Below are positions 17,440 through 17,500 of a stretch of 17,500 bases of DNA, one piece after another (position 1 is the stretch's first letter; the number at the start of each line of letters is the position of its first letter). The position numbers were made by a program, and so were the translations under genes. Under the pieces are notes generated by a model. It was given only the letters and a program-made list of their open reading frames with translations. It was not told the origin of the DNA and ran no database searches. The stretch spans positions 4,661,436 through 4,678,935 of the forward strand of contig CM022674.1 in the NCBI GenBank assembly GCA_012295275.1, in the 5' to 3' direction. Origin of the DNA: Chrysomallon squamiferum. Lineage: Eukaryota; Mollusca; Gastropoda; Neomphalida; Peltospiridae.

Positions 17440-17500
17440 TTAAATATAAGACTAGTCATTTAATCATACAGAATAACACAGAAGATTAACAAGAATTATG

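Overview
The window reads as nuclear DNA of a metazoan, most likely a lophotrochozoan and possibly a mollusc. It is very AT-rich and full of trinucleotide and tetranucleotide microsatellites. It carries a dead APE-type non-LTR retrotransposon, and its genes are split into short exons by GT...AG introns. There is no prokaryotic gene packing, rRNA or CRISPR. The animal assignment rests on exons recognisable as calsyntenin (+ strand) and on a caspase-recruitment domain (CARD) gene (- strand). The mollusc guess is weak.

Layout. Positions 1-420 are AT-rich flank with a short tandem repeat. About 420-4832 is an I/Nimb-like LINE. It has the C-terminal part of a gag-like ORF1 with CCHC knuckles, then ORF2 with endonuclease, reverse transcriptase, RNase H and a terminal Cys/His finger. 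It is broken by at least two stops in ORF1, and by seven frameshifts and one stop in ORF2. A 21-base T run follows the ORF2 stop. Positions 4854-8439 are mostly noncoding: a GC-richer block at about 5252-5515, microsatellites, and a duplicated pair of stem-loops at 6895-7096. Positions 8440-9181 hold two consecutive calsyntenin-like exons (LamG region).

Positions 9473-13906 (copy A) and 13907-16394 (copy B) are a diverged direct tandem duplication. Each unit carries one further calsyntenin-like exon on the + strand and the 3' tail of the CARD gene on the - strand. The calsyntenin exon has a premature stop in copy A and is open in copy B. Copy A also contains about 2 kb missing from copy B, including a 536-bp tandem repeat. 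The duplication ends inside the 5' splice site of CARD exon 2. The CARD gene's two domain exons (17288-17422 and 16398-16563) lie upstream of copy B.

How the parts fit. The CARD gene runs right to left and reads cleanly across exons 1 and 2. It then has a choice of tails. Both copies hold a terminal exon that starts with AA, so joining exon 2 to either one makes a TAA stop at the junction and a CARD-only protein of about 100 residues. Copy A also holds two phase-compatible acidic exons that would give about 159 residues. The calsyntenin exons lie on the opposite strand, one of them inside the CARD gene's introns. About 150 residues expected between them are absent, so I read them as a truncated, stranded fragment rather than a working gene.
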